Origin: Methylobacter sp. S3L5C
GTDB lineage: Bacteria; Pseudomonadota; Gammaproteobacteria; Methylococcales; Methylomonadaceae
Length of the DNA stretch: 64,000 nucleotides
Assembly: GCF_022788635.1 (NCBI RefSeq)
Contig: NZ_CP076024.1
Span: 124,001 to 188,000, forward strand
Reading direction: 5' to 3'
A program made the translations under genes and the position numbers. A model generated the notes under the pieces. It searched no databases. It had not been told where the DNA came from and worked only from the letters and a program-made list of their open reading frames with translations. Position 1 is the stretch's first letter. Each line of letters opens with the position of its first letter. This document shows positions 9,325 to 18,535 of the stretch, piece after piece.

Positions 9325-10611
9325 ATGCAAACCACTAAACCTGCTAAAAAAATCTATCAACATCTTTATGTTCAGGTGCTGACGGCCATCACTTTCGGTA
9401 TTTTTCTGGGCTATTTTTATCCTGAAACAGCCACGACAATGAAGCCGCTTGGTGACGGCTTTATCAAACTGATTAAAATGATTATCGCACCGATCATTTT
9501 CTGCACCGTAGTCACCGGTATTGCGGGTATGCAGGATATGGACAAAGTCGGACGTGTTGGCATTAAAGCCCTGCTCTATTTTGAAGTGGTCAGTACCCTG
9601 GCATTGATTATTGGCTTGATTGTTGTGCATTTGATTCAACCTGGGGTGGGTATGAATGTCGATCCCAGCACCCTGGATACTAAAAACCTGAGTGTTTATA
9701 CCAACGCGGCAACAACCCACGGCAGCGTTGACTTTTTACTAAATATTATTCCTGCCAGCGTTGTTGATGCTTTTGCCAAAGGCGATATATTACAAGTATT
9801 ACTGTTTTCGGTACTGTTCGGTTTTTCACTGGCCGCGATGAAAGAAACAGGCTCTGAAGTAGTCGTTTTTATTAGTAAATTTTCGCAGGTGTTATTCGGT
9901 ATTGTCGAAACCATTATGAAGTTGGCACCCCTTGGTGCCTTTGGCGCAATGGCTTTTACCATAGGCAAATACGGTATTGCCTCATTGGCACCACTGGCAA
10001 AATTAATGGGCAGTTTTTATTTAACCTGCTTGTTGTTTATTTTTATTGTCTTGGGATTAATCGCCCGGTTTACCGGCTTTAGCATACTAAAGTTTATCAT
10101 TTATATAAAAGATGAACTGTTAATCGTGCTGGGCACGTCGTCATCAGAATCGGTACTGCCGCGCATGATGACCAAACTGGAAAACCTGGGCTGCTCCAAA
10201 TCAGTGGTTGGTTTGGTGATTCCAACCGGCTATTCTTTTAATCTGGATGGAACCTCAATTTATCTGGCAATGGCGGCCATCTTTGTTGCCCAAGCTACCA
10301 ATACACCTCTGACCCTGATTCAGGAACTAACCATTCTCGGCGTACTGCTATTGACTTCAAAAGGGGCTGCAGGGGTTACGGGTAGCGGTTTTATTACGCT
10401 GGCGGCAACGCTTTCAACCATTCCGACTATTCCTGTCGCGGGCTTGGCATTAATACTGGGTATCGACAGATTTATGTCCGAGGCTCGCGCACTGACTAAT
10501 ATTATCGGCAATGGCGTTGCCACGGTCGTTGCAGCTAAATGGGAGAATGAACTGGATGAGCAAAAATTGCATGCCGTGTTGAATCCCGTCAAGATTAAAG
10601 AAGAGACTTAA
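9325..10611 (+). CDS. Dicarboxylate/amino acid:cation symporter, DctA-like
   Basis: A second DAACS family permease, 428 residues long. It contains [25 protein letters not shown] and [13 protein letters not shown], the three signature blocks in order. The N-terminal half, with [21 protein letters not shown], resembles C4-dicarboxylate carriers (DctA) more closely than the preceding paralogue does. The two lie in tandem on the same strand and are clearly diverged, so this is an old duplication or independent acquisition. A weak hairpin followed by a T run at about 10640-10657 could end transcription. Confidence 0.9.
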   Translation: MQTTKPAKKIYQHLYVQVLTAITFGIFLGYFYPETATTMKPLGDGFIKLIKMIIAPIIFCTVVTGIAGMQDMDKVGRVGIKALLYFEVVSTLALIIGLIVVHLIQPGVGMNVDPSTLDTKNLSVYTNAATTHGSVDFLLNIIPASVVDAFAKGDILQVLLFSVLFGFSLAAMKETGSEVVVFISKFSQVLFGIVETIMKLAPLGAFGAMAFTIGKYGIASLAPLAKLMGSFYLTCLLFIFIVLGLIARFTGFSILKFIIYIKDELLIVLGTSSSESVLPRMMTKLENLGCSKSVVGLVIPTGYSFNLDGTSIYLAMAAIFVAQATNTPLTLIQELTILGVLLLTSKGAAGVTGSGFITLAATLSTIPTIPVAGLALILGIDRFMSEARALTNIIGNGVATVVAAKWENELDEQKLHAVLNPVKIKEET

Positions 10612-10649
10612 ACCAGAGCTTTATATCAACCTATAGCATAGGAGAGGCT

Positions 10650-10799
10650 CTATTTTTTATTATATATTTTTAACACCCACTCATAAAACCATACCGGTCT
10701 GAATAACACTATCCAAACCAATACTATCGGAGTGACAGGAATAGGGCCGACCTCAATAATTGTGATCACCACAAGAGCGAGAAAGCTGAGAATACGCAT
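10650..10799 (-). CDS. Small hydrophobic protein, 49 residues
   Basis: A short reading frame begins MRILSFLALVVITIIEVGP and ends in LKIYNKK. The first 35 residues could form one or two membrane helices, with the positively charged tail in the cytoplasm. The composition (aromatic FRPVWFYEWV block, no internal stop) is protein-like. No strong ribosome binding site is seen; AAGAAAA lies upstream. Function unknown. It lies between the second symporter and an inverted-repeat element. Confidence 0.5.
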   Translation of the reverse strand: MRILSFLALVVITIIEVGPIPVTPIVLVWIVLFRPVWFYEWVLKIYNKK

Positions 10800-10954
10800 A
10801 AATTTATTTTCTTGTGTGGGACTTGATTATGGTGTCTATTAAAAATCATTATAAGCCGGTTCGACATCAGGATATTTATAATAACCTGATCTGCAGAAAT
10901 TCTTAATTATGATGCCAAGTGATGACTCAAAAGTCTTTTACTATTACCAAGAGC

Positions 10955-11075
10955 TTATCCGTAAATAATATCAGCTTGGTTTTGTCTTTTACGAAAAAAC
11001 ATCAAAGAGGTGGCCAGTAAAAAATCGTAATTGTTCATACCTAAATATTTTTATTAACGGTTTATTTACGGATAA
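10955..11075. repeat. Small inverted-repeat element, 121 bp
   Basis: Positions 10955-10968 (TTATCCGTAAATAA) and 11062-11075 are perfect 14-bp inverted copies around 93 bp without an ORF. The size and ends resemble a MITE. The right end lies 14 bp from the selD stop codon, so the element could also act as a transcription boundary of the selU-selD operon. Confidence 0.55.
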
Positions 11076-11089
11076 AATCCAAAGTTGAA

Positions 11090-13357
11090 TCAAAAAATTA
11101 TTATTTGATCCTTATCGATAACTTCACCAATAACACAAGCCTTAACACCCTTTTGATAAAGGGCTTTTAGACAGTCTTCGGCCTGGTGAGAAGACACTGA
11201 AAACAAAAGACCTCCGCTTGTTTGCGGGTCAAAAAGTGCAGGGAAGTTTTGATTGTTCACCTCAGTACTGAGTACAGAACTTAACGTCTCATAATTATTG
11301 CCGGCAATAGAAGCAAAATAACCTTTTTCAAATAACTCGCTTACGCCATCGAATAAGGGAATCGCTTTATAGTCGATTTTAATGCCTAAAGCGTTATCAC
11401 TATTTTTCCCCAGCATTTCAAACGCATGGCCTAACAAGCCAAAACCGGTAATATCCGTGCAACCGGAAATATCAAAAGCTCTGATCGTTTCCATGGCTGT
11501 TTTATTGGATTGAAGCATACTTGAAAGCGCCTCATCCACCAGCTTGCCATTGGCTTGAGCAAGCATATTAGCGGCAAAGATGACTCCCGTACCAATGGGC
11601 TTGGTGAGAATTAATTGATTTCCGGGTTGTGTCAGTTGTTTTCTTAAAACTTGCTCCGGCGGGACTTCCCCCTGAACGGCAATTGCAATTGAAAGCTCCG
11701 AGCCTTCACCGGTGTGACCGCCAACAAGGGAAGCAGCGCTTTTAGTCAAGATATCCAGCACACCTGACATTACTTGAAAAATATCTTCCCTATGAATCTT
11801 CCCGGTAGCAGCGCATAGCGTTAAGCCCACTTGCGCAGTTTTGGCAACGCCGCCCATGGCATAGACATCGCTTAAAGCATGTTGGGTTGCAATTTGACCC
11901 AGTAAATAAGGGTCTGAAATAAAAGACCGAAATTGATCAATTGTTTGCAAGCATAAGGTATGCTCGGAAATCTGAGTCAACGCACAGTCTTCTCCCTCCT
12001 TAACGCCCAGTAACACAAAATTATCTTGTGGAATCGTCAACTTATTCAGACTTTGTATAAGCGTGGATGCGGCTAATTTACTGCCACAGCCACCGCAAGT
12101 GTTATCTTGCCAATCTTCCGGAACGAGAGTGCTTTGGGGCACAGGCATGACTTTATTAAAATGCCGGGGTTTTGTGCTAAACGTTTTAGCCTGAAAACGC
12201 GCCATGAAACGTCTGTCGATCCAGTTCTTAGCGGTCCATAGCAGCTCGGGCGGCAGGTATCTCAGGATTGAAACACTATCTTGATGAACAAGGGCTTTCC
12301 TATCGCCAATGGTAATTAAAGACAGCACATGTTTTTTAGGACGGAAAGTTTTTAACGTGGATTTGCGGGTAAAAAAGGCGCGTATATTGTGCTCAAGAAT
12401 CATGCCCTGCCGCACTGCATAAACGCCTGCCTTTTTTAAAGGCAAAGGCGAGAAGTGAATACAATCTCCCGCAGCAAAAAGCGCATTTTCATTGTTAACA
12501 AGCAGTTTTTCGGTAACCTTTAAAAAACCATCCTGATTGACCGGAAGCTTTGAATTTTTAAACCACTTTGGTGCTGAAGCTTGTGTAGCGATAAGCGCTC
12601 TGTAAAAAACTTCAGTACGAATAAGGCCTTTATCATCTTTAAGCACCAAAGCATTTTCCTGCACTTCAAGTACATCAGTATTTTGGTAGACTTTTATAGC
12701 CAATTTTTTAAGGGTTTTTAGTAGCTGTTTCCGGGCTTGATGATCTTTTTCTGAAACCAGATAGTCATGCCGGTGAATAAGGCTCACATTGGCATTCCAC
12801 TTATTTTGATTGATTAACATTTTCAGAATAATCGAGATTTCAACACCAGCAGCACCGGCACCAACAACTGCCAGTGGTAAGGAATCATTGCCTTTATAAT
12901 CCTTTAAATCAGCAATCAACTGATCCCAATGCGTAATAAATTGTGAAATCGGTTTAAGCGGGATAATTTTTAAAACCGATTCCTGTGATAATTTCTCTAT
13001 GCTTCTGGGCTCAATACCGACGTTAATAGACGCACAGTCGTAACTGATTTCCGCCCTATTCTCCAACCGGATTTTTTTTCTTTGCGAATCTATACCGATA
13101 ATTTTTGCCTTGATAAAGCGTAGACCCAGTTCTTCACAGAGCCTTCTTAAATCAAAATGGCAGTCTTCATAAGTATAAAAGCCAGCCAAATAGCCAGGTA
13201 TCATCCCGGAGTAAGGTGAATGGGTTTGATCGGATATTAAGGTAATTCGAAGGCCGCCAATGGGGTTCATGGCCATCATTTTTAAGACCAGGATATTGGC
13301 ATGCCCGCCGCCGAGTAAAACCAAATCTGAAACAATCGGCGCTGAATTTTTATTCAT
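11090..13357 (-). CDS. selD: Selenide, water dikinase fused to an FAD/NAD(P)H oxidoreductase
   Basis: A 755-residue fusion. Residues 1 to about 400 form a pyridine-nucleotide-disulfide oxidoreductase/NDH-like domain, with LGGGHANILVLKMM (FAD Rossmann), VVGAGAAGVEIS (NAD site) and ALFAAGDC. Residues about 415-755 are SelD, which makes selenophosphate from selenide and ATP. The catalytic site reads CGGCGSK, with C424 at the Cys/Sec position and K427 as the essential lysine; the second cysteine of the E. coli GCGCK motif is a serine here. No in-frame TGA is used, so this is a Cys-type enzyme. It overlaps selU by eight bases. The flavin domain may supply a reduced selenium species, but that is inference. 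Confidence 0.92.
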   Translation of the reverse strand: MNKNSAPIVSDLVLLGGGHANILVLKMMAMNPIGGLRITLISDQTHSPYSGMIPGYLAGFYTYEDCHFDLRRLCEELGLRFIKAKIIGIDSQRKKIRLENRAEISYDCASINVGIEPRSIEKLSQESVLKIIPLKPISQFITHWDQLIADLKDYKGNDSLPLAVVGAGAAGVEISIILKMLINQNKWNANVSLIHRHDYLVSEKDHQARKQLLKTLKKLAIKVYQNTDVLEVQENALVLKDDKGLIRTEVFYRALIATQASAPKWFKNSKLPVNQDGFLKVTEKLLVNNENALFAAGDCIHFSPLPLKKAGVYAVRQGMILEHNIRAFFTRKSTLKTFRPKKHVLSLITIGDRKALVHQDSVSILRYLPPELLWTAKNWIDRRFMARFQAKTFSTKPRHFNKVMPVPQSTLVPEDWQDNTCGGCGSKLAASTLIQSLNKLTIPQDNFVLLGVKEGEDCALTQISEHTLCLQTIDQFRSFISDPYLLGQIATQHALSDVYAMGGVAKTAQVGLTLCAATGKIHREDIFQVMSGVLDILTKSAASLVGGHTGEGSELSIAIAVQGEVPPEQVLRKQLTQPGNQLILTKPIGTGVIFAANMLAQANGKLVDEALSSMLQSNKTAMETIRAFDISGCTDITGFGLLGHAFEMLGKNSDNALGIKIDYKAIPLFDGVSELFEKGYFASIAGNNYETLSSVLSTEVNNQNFPALFDPQTSGGLLFSVSSHQAEDCLKALYQKGVKACVIGEVIDKDQIIIF

Positions 13358-14435
13358 TTTGCAAACTCTTTAAAAAATCCAAACAATCCTGCCAGGAACC
13401 TTTATATAAAGTCTTTCGTGATTTTAAAGACAGTGAATGCTGATAAAGTTTGTCGTAGTAATGTGAGAGCAAGCGTTCAATCCAGTCAAGATGAATAACA
13501 ATATCATCTTCATCCATTGCCTCAGTTTTGAACGCTAGCCTCAGAATACTTTTAATTTTATCGCACTCAAGGCCACCCAACTTATTTCTAATTCTTTCTA
13601 TATTTTGGGCAAAGCTCTGTTCCAATTCACACAACGGTCTCCCGTTTATAAGAGGTATTTGAATATATTCTTTATAAATTTCTAATGCCCGCAGTCGAAC
13701 CGGTGTTTCAATCATCACCATGGGCGCAGGAATCATCCGGGCATAAAAGCTGTCAGGCAAGTGACATCGACCAATATTGGGACTTTCATCCTCAAGAACG
13801 TAAGTATCAGCAACTTGATAAAGAGCTTGCGCCAACTTGTTTTCAAACGTAGCTTGTTGCGGTTGGCTTTCTCCAAAATATGACCCAAAAGCACTGCCTC
13901 TATGCTTGGCAAGGCCCTCAAGATCAACAAAATTGCGGAGTTTATGAATCAAGCGGGTTTTTCCGGATCCCGTCATTCCAGAGAGAATGACAAAAGGAGC
14001 AGGATTTTCCAACATATTAAGGGCCTCATGGCGTAAACCTTTATACCCGGAATCAACACGAAAAACTTCACAGCCATTTTGATACACCCAATCTTGGGCT
14101 AATTGAGATCGTAGTCCACCCCGCCAACAAAAGATTAAAGCAGGATGTTGAGGATGATTTTTAATCGACTCACACCATTGGTGAATCAGTTGTTCTTTGT
14201 AATCGCCGCTGACGAGTTTATGCCCAAGCGCCTTTGCCGCTTCAGAGCCTTCAATTTTGTAGGTAAGCCCTACCTCACGGCGATGTAAATCTGAAAGTAT
14301 GGGAATATTTAACGTATTCCCAAAGTGAGCTTTTTCATATTCCCCCTGTGACCTGACATCAATGAAAGACATCTTGTTATTTGTGCTAATAAGTCTAAAA
14401 GCCTCAGAAGCAGGCACAACAGGATATTTATTCAT
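13350..14435 (-). CDS. selU: tRNA 2-selenouridine synthase
   Basis: SelU (MnmH, YbbB) replaces sulfur by selenium at the wobble 2-thiouridine of Lys, Glu and Gln tRNAs through a geranylated intermediate. The N-terminal rhodanese domain has the active cysteine in FCWRGGLRSQ (C103). A P-loop, GMTGSGKT (153-160), follows and the C-terminal part is the family-specific helical region. The 361-residue length is normal. It is the first gene of a two-gene operon with selD, which supplies its selenophosphate. No selA or selB is seen nearby. Confidence 0.95.
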   Translation of the reverse strand: MNKYPVVPASEAFRLISTNNKMSFIDVRSQGEYEKAHFGNTLNIPILSDLHRREVGLTYKIEGSEAAKALGHKLVSGDYKEQLIHQWCESIKNHPQHPALIFCWRGGLRSQLAQDWVYQNGCEVFRVDSGYKGLRHEALNMLENPAPFVILSGMTGSGKTRLIHKLRNFVDLEGLAKHRGSAFGSYFGESQPQQATFENKLAQALYQVADTYVLEDESPNIGRCHLPDSFYARMIPAPMVMIETPVRLRALEIYKEYIQIPLINGRPLCELEQSFAQNIERIRNKLGGLECDKIKSILRLAFKTEAMDEDDIVIHLDWIERLLSHYYDKLYQHSLSLKSRKTLYKGSWQDCLDFLKSLQNE

Positions 14436-14671
14436 AATTGGTATGATCCATGGATAGGAATTATGGGGTCAATATTACGCCTTATACAGTAGAAATACCC
14501 AACAAAGTGCCAAAATCAGTTAGCCCTGCATTGACAAGAAACCATATATTTGTCGATACCAAAAGATATAGAATTAGGATTCCGGGTAATTATTAACTTA
14601 AAGTATGCCAATTAAGAATATTTGCGGAAACTATCGTTTTATTTATCAGGCTTGAAACAGAGGAGGCCACA

Positions 14672-15595
14672 ATGAAAGTAACACTTGACCTAGATAAGCT
14701 TCTGGAGGAAGGGAAAATCAACCTGGCTGAATATGAGAAATTTAGTCAGCTTTCTGCTCACAGTACGGCTACTCTCGCTTTCAACATTCTCGTCGGCTTC
14801 GGTGTAATCGCCGTCGGCGGCGCTACCCTTGCCCTTCTTCCAACCACTGCGACAGCTATCTCCCTTGGATTAATAATCGGTGCAGCTGGAATTGCAATGA
14901 TATATGCGCATCATGAACAATGGGTAGTTCTTGCCAACATATGTGTCGTGGTGGGAGCGCTTTTGTTTGGAGGCGGCGTTATCAGCGCTGAAGAAGGAGC
15001 TGCCGGCACCTACATATTGATTGCCACAGTTTTTGCAAGTGCGGGTATTGTCGCACGCAGCTCGCTTTTGACTGTTCTGGCGGTACTTGCCCTTTCCTCG
15101 TGCCTCGGCGCGAGGACAGGGTATTTACACGCCACGTACTTTCTTGGTATTCAAGAGCCTGCGTTAACTGTAATTTTATTCACTATTTTCTCGGTCGCGA
15201 CTTACCAATTATCGAGGATAATTACTGCGGACTACAAAGGGATAGCTATAATCGCCTCAAGAACCGGTATATTTCTTGTCAACTTTGGTTTCTGGATTGG
15301 TTCTTTATCGGGTGATCGTAGCCAAGGTGGTGAAATTATCATCGCTGATTGGCTTTTTGCGATTTTTTGGGCAATCGCGTTGTTAATTGCCGGAATCTGG
15401 GCTTGGCAAGGCAATCGACGATGGTTAGTTAACGTAGTAGCCGTCTTTGGCGGCATACATTTCTACACACAGTGGTTCGAACGACTGGGCGGATCACCAA
15501 AAACCGTGTTGATTGCCGGTCTGATTACGCTCGGCTTTGCGCTAGGACTACGAGCCATGAACACCAAATTAATCAAAGGTAACCTACATAAATAG
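14672..15595 (+). CDS. Polytopic membrane protein, DUF2157-like
   Basis: A 307-residue protein with a short hydrophilic N-terminus (MKVTLDLDKLLEEGKINLAE) followed by about nine or ten hydrophobic segments. The N-terminal charged helix with a multi-pass membrane body resembles the DUF2157 group, but the match is by general shape only. A good ribosome site, GAGGAGG, lies upstream. It is divergent from selU and no partner gene is adjacent. Function is unknown. Confidence 0.6.
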   Translation: MKVTLDLDKLLEEGKINLAEYEKFSQLSAHSTATLAFNILVGFGVIAVGGATLALLPTTATAISLGLIIGAAGIAMIYAHHEQWVVLANICVVVGALLFGGGVISAEEGAAGTYILIATVFASAGIVARSSLLTVLAVLALSSCLGARTGYLHATYFLGIQEPALTVILFTIFSVATYQLSRIITADYKGIAIIASRTGIFLVNFGFWIGSLSGDRSQGGEIIIADWLFAIFWAIALLIAGIWAWQGNRRWLVNVVAVFGGIHFYTQWFERLGGSPKTVLIAGLITLGFALGLRAMNTKLIKGNLHK

Positions 15596-15843
15596 ACTAT
15601 AAGTGTCCATGTTAAACGTCAAGTTGCAACGCTATCTGGCTGGCTGGTAAGGCACGTTTGGAGAAATTAGTCCGGCAAAATCACCTTGCCGGATAGCTAA
15701 CAGTCGGTCAGGATAGCACTCAACCCTGACCGACCCAGTAAAAAAAGAGCCAACAACAGGATATTTCTCAATTGCGTTTGCAGAGGACGCTTCCGATAAA
15801 CGGGGATTAATCCAACTCCACCCACGCAATTAACACTATGAAA
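15596..15843. other. Structured intergenic region with two hairpins
   Basis: Two perfect stem-loops lie 9 bp apart: 15671-15693 (8-bp arms TCCGGCAA, 7-base loop) and 15703-15734 (10-bp arms GTCGGTCAGG, 12-base loop). Neither is followed by a T run on either strand, so they are not simple terminators. A 65-codon minus-strand frame crosses the region but is not convincing as a gene. The structures may belong to a repeat or an RNA element. Confidence 0.4.
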
Positions 15844-15844
15844 A

Positions 15845-15873
15845 ATCAGGACAGCTCAAATATCTGTCCTGAT
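15845..15873 (-). terminator. Rho-independent terminator
   Basis: A 10-bp perfect stem (ATCAGGACAG and its complement, 9-base loop) is followed on the minus strand by TTTTTC. It lies 64 bp beyond the stop of the small exported protein at 15937-16233 and is well placed to end that transcript. Confidence 0.75.
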
Positions 15874-15936
15874 CAAACTCCAATAAAGTAAGCAATTATC
15901 AGATTACTTGAGCTTTTATTTAACAACACCTTTGTT

Positions 15937-16233
15937 TTACTGAGCCCGTTGTCTTTGAAGCTCGGAAGGCTCTTGGTGTTCATTGAAGGTGGGTATTTGG
16001 TCATTGGTTTGAGCGGGAGGCTCCACAGACATTCTTGCTGGCGCAGTTATAACCGGCCTGTTACGCTCCGCCTTTTGTCTTTGTAGCTCAGAAGGCTCCT
16101 GATGTTCATTAAAGGTGGGTATTGGCTCATCATATTCGGGAGCAGATGAAAATTCCGCCAACAAAGGTGCAGAAACAACACCCAGACAAGCAGCCAAGGC
16201 CAAACCAAGATAAGTATTTTTATTCATAACCAT
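15937..16233 (-). CDS. Small exported protein with duplicated NEHQEPSELQRQ motif
   Basis: A 98-residue protein with a clear Sec signal peptide (MNKNTYLGLALAACLG...SAPLLA, cleavage near residue 26). The mature part contains IPTFNEHQEPSELQRQ twice, once in the middle and once ending the protein, separated by a Pro-rich linker. The two copies differ at six synonymous sites but only at two conservative residues near their ends, so the peptide rather than the DNA has been kept. A GAGAG ribosome site precedes the ATG. Function is unknown; it is periplasmic or secreted by its signal peptide. A terminator follows. Confidence 0.75.
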   Translation of the reverse strand: MVMNKNTYLGLALAACLGVVSAPLLAEFSSAPEYDEPIPTFNEHQEPSELQRQKAERNRPVITAPARMSVEPPAQTNDQIPTFNEHQEPSELQRQRAQ

Positions 16234-16823
16234 TCTCTCTTGTAATAATCATTAAAAAACCATTCTTTTATACTGATTCGCTATTGCCATACTTCCTGCT
16301 CTATTTCGTGACCACAGATAAGCAAGTCATAGTAACCAAGAACCATAGCTTCGTCAAAAGCTTAAACTCGATCTTTAAGTTTTCTTACTTCGACTTTATA
16401 GATCATGGATAACCAACAACACAACGACTAATAAATGTAGGTCGGAACGATTGCGCCAGAAATGCCTCCACGCGCTACGCACTTCAATAAGCTCAGGACA
16501 GGCTTGGGTAGCCTTATTCCAGGCTATGCCTAATGGTTGTTATCAGTGAATTCCCCGAAATTAAGAATTAAAAACTTGAAGATTGACTTAAAGGCACTCT
16601 AATTGAAAAACCAACTGCAGTCAGTACGTTATCACGCATAAGGATTTATTGAAGCATTCATATGTAGCGTCGCCGCTATGCTGCCCTGGTTGTCCACCTT
16701 GCATTTGACCATCTGCTCATATTGCGAAACTTCATTCTGCTTTGATCACTACCATAAAACGACCTGCCAAAACTCACCGAAATCTCACGTAGAGAGGCCT
16801 GTAGATTTTTATATATGATGATT
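16234..16823. other. Gene-poor region
   Basis: No supported gene lies here. Positions 16437-16510 resemble a fragment of a dispersed GTAGGTCGG-type intergenic repeat. A few short frames on either strand (for example minus strand near 16660-16790) look protein-like in patches but are interrupted by stops and matched nothing I recognise. Confidence 0.4.
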
Positions 16824-16963
16824 ATTAGGAGTTACGCATTGATAAATAGAGACAATTATAAATCAATGACTTAAGATTTTAAAAATCGCAAAAAACGTAC
16901 ATATTAAAAACATAACTCATTGATTTTATTATACTGTAATTTGTCAATGCGTAACTTCTAATT
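16824..16963. mobile_element. MITE-like element, 140 bp
   Basis: The ends, 16824-16847 and 16940-16963, are inverted copies of a 24-bp sequence containing GTTACGCATTGA, with only two or three mismatches. A second, inner inverted repeat (AAATCAATGA/TCATTGATTT) lets almost the whole element fold into one long hairpin. There is no ORF. It abuts the surviving part of an oxyR pseudogene, and it or a related element may have taken part in the loss of that gene's 5' half. Confidence 0.75.
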
Positions 16964-16965
16964 AT

Positions 16966-17370
16966 TTAGAAACCAGAGAATTATTTGAAGATGAGTTCTT
17001 TCTGTCCGTAGCCGTTGATAACCCGTCAGCATCTAAAAATCATGGGACAAACAGAGCCAGTTGATCAGCAGTTATTATTGCAGGATGAGGGGTATTGCTT
17101 GCGTGACCAGACATTAAAATTTTGTCACTTAAACGGTGCAGAAAAATAGCAGATTTTGCGAGTTACAGGATTTGAAACGTCAAGGCAAATGGTCAGGGGC
17201 AGCAACAGAAGTGATATTTAGACCAAAAATTGCCATCAATTAACCTATGATGGTATTTGCTATATCTCTTTTGTGGAGCCGGTTATCAGGATACCATCGG
17301 CATGGTTTGGCACAAAACCAGTGCGAGAAATGAATTGATTGAACGACTAATAAAACTGATGTCAACTTAA
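16966..17370 (+). pseudogene. Decayed oxyR-type LysR regulator (3' half)
   Basis: Four pieces in different frames align in order with the effector domain of OxyR, the LysR-type hydrogen peroxide sensor. They are ETRELFEDEFFLSVAVDNP (from about 16969), QDEGYCLRDQTLKFC (about 17079-17130, the block holding one redox cysteine in OxyR), RVTGFETSRQMV (about 17160-17195), and DTIGMVWHKTSARNELIERL ending at the stop 17368-17370. At least three frameshifts and the absence of the DNA-binding domain make this a pseudogene. A MITE-like element lies directly at its broken 5' edge. Confidence 0.75.
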
Positions 17371-17560
17371 GGCGCTATCTTATAAAAAGAAAACCAAAAA
17401 ACGTTAGAAGTTATATGAGTGGTGTACCTGGATTATCACTGTTGTAGCAACCCAATCCTACCATTACGCATGAGCACTAGAAAGCAGATGCACACCCGAA
17501 ATAGTCTGGACTAGATTACAAACAAGGCTGAATATTACCAACCCTTAAATCTACTGATTT

Positions 17561-17923
17561 TTATAAAGATTTATACAGTTCTAATGCCTTTGCCAACTCG
17601 ACAGTTGATTTTTCCTTGTTACCTTGTTTAACTTGTATTTGTCCTTGAATAACAGATGAATTAGCTTGCTTTAAAACATCCTTATTGCCGGTAATGCTTT
17701 CAGCAGATTCACGCGCCGATTTAATGTGCAACAGAGATTCAGAAAAATCACCTTGTTGTGCTTTGGCTAAAGCTTCTTCAACATGGCTAATAGTTTGTGT
17801 AACACTTGCCGCTGAATCAGCAGCAGGCGCAGCAACAGCTTCTGCTGCGAAAGCAGTAGTACTAATTGCACCTAAAGAGATTGCCATAAACAAAGTTAAT
17901 GCTGTTTTTTTAATAAAATTCAT
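17561..17923 (-). CDS. SmbP-like small periplasmic helical protein
   Basis: A 120-residue protein starting at the ATG at 17923, preceded by the ribosome site GAGGA; an upstream in-frame ATG at 18010 lacks such a site and would bury the signal peptide. The signal peptide (MNFIKKTALTLFMAISLGA...AFA) is followed by an Ala-rich linker and two helix pairs, SHVEEALAKAQQGDFSESLL and a later QGNKEKSTVELAKALELY. This arrangement resembles the four-helix small metal-binding protein SmbP of Nitrosomonas, although histidines are few, so metal binding is uncertain. Confidence 0.65.
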   Translation of the reverse strand: MNFIKKTALTLFMAISLGAISTTAFAAEAVAAPAADSAASVTQTISHVEEALAKAQQGDFSESLLHIKSARESAESITGNKDVLKQANSSVIQGQIQVKQGNKEKSTVELAKALELYKSL

Positions 17924-18535
17924 AATATTTAAAAATCCTCTTATGTAATTAAAATAGGTAGTATTCATCAATAAATACGTGAAAAGAAAATACTCTCCAG
18001 TTCTTATCATATAGGATTAACAAGTCTGTTATATGACTATTTTCAAATTTATAGCAAAATACACCAAGGGAAATTGATGATTAAGGCTTTTTAATAAGCG
18101 CCATAAGCCATCATAACAAGCTGATTTAAAACAATTAAAACAAAATAGCCAGGCTCGAAATTGTTATTTAAATTTAGTTCTCATTAGTTCTATATTAACC
18201 ACTAATATCCGTCATGCCTATTTGTCTATTGGACTTTAATCACACCAAAAGCTATATAAATCCAATACAAGCAATCACAAAATACGCCGGATAATTGCGT
18301 ATATCGTTAATATTAAATGGGTAATTCAGGGAAATAACAGGTGATTTAATCACCATAAAAATACGTCCTGCTGAGTGACAGAAAAATCTCACAGATCCGC
18401 AGATTAAAGCAAATAAACTCGCTCCTTGAATAATTTTAATAACTAAGTGGTGACTTTAAATATTGCTTTTTACCAAAGCTGTCAATCTGTGTATTATCTG
18501 GGTAACTTATTTTGGGACTACCAGTTTTCTAATTA
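17924..18535. other. Intergenic region between divergent genes
   Basis: This 612-bp AT-rich region separates the SmbP-like gene from nspC. It must hold both promoters. I found no ORF worth calling, no long inverted repeat and no convincing RNA structure. Confidence 0.4.

Noticed and set aside
11090-13357. Selenocysteine in SelD
   Set aside because: The catalytic position is a TGT cysteine codon (residue 424); no in-frame TGA is present.
15632-15829. 65-codon minus-strand frame
   Set aside because: It spans two strong hairpins, lacks a ribosome site and matched no family I know; the RNA or repeat reading is better.
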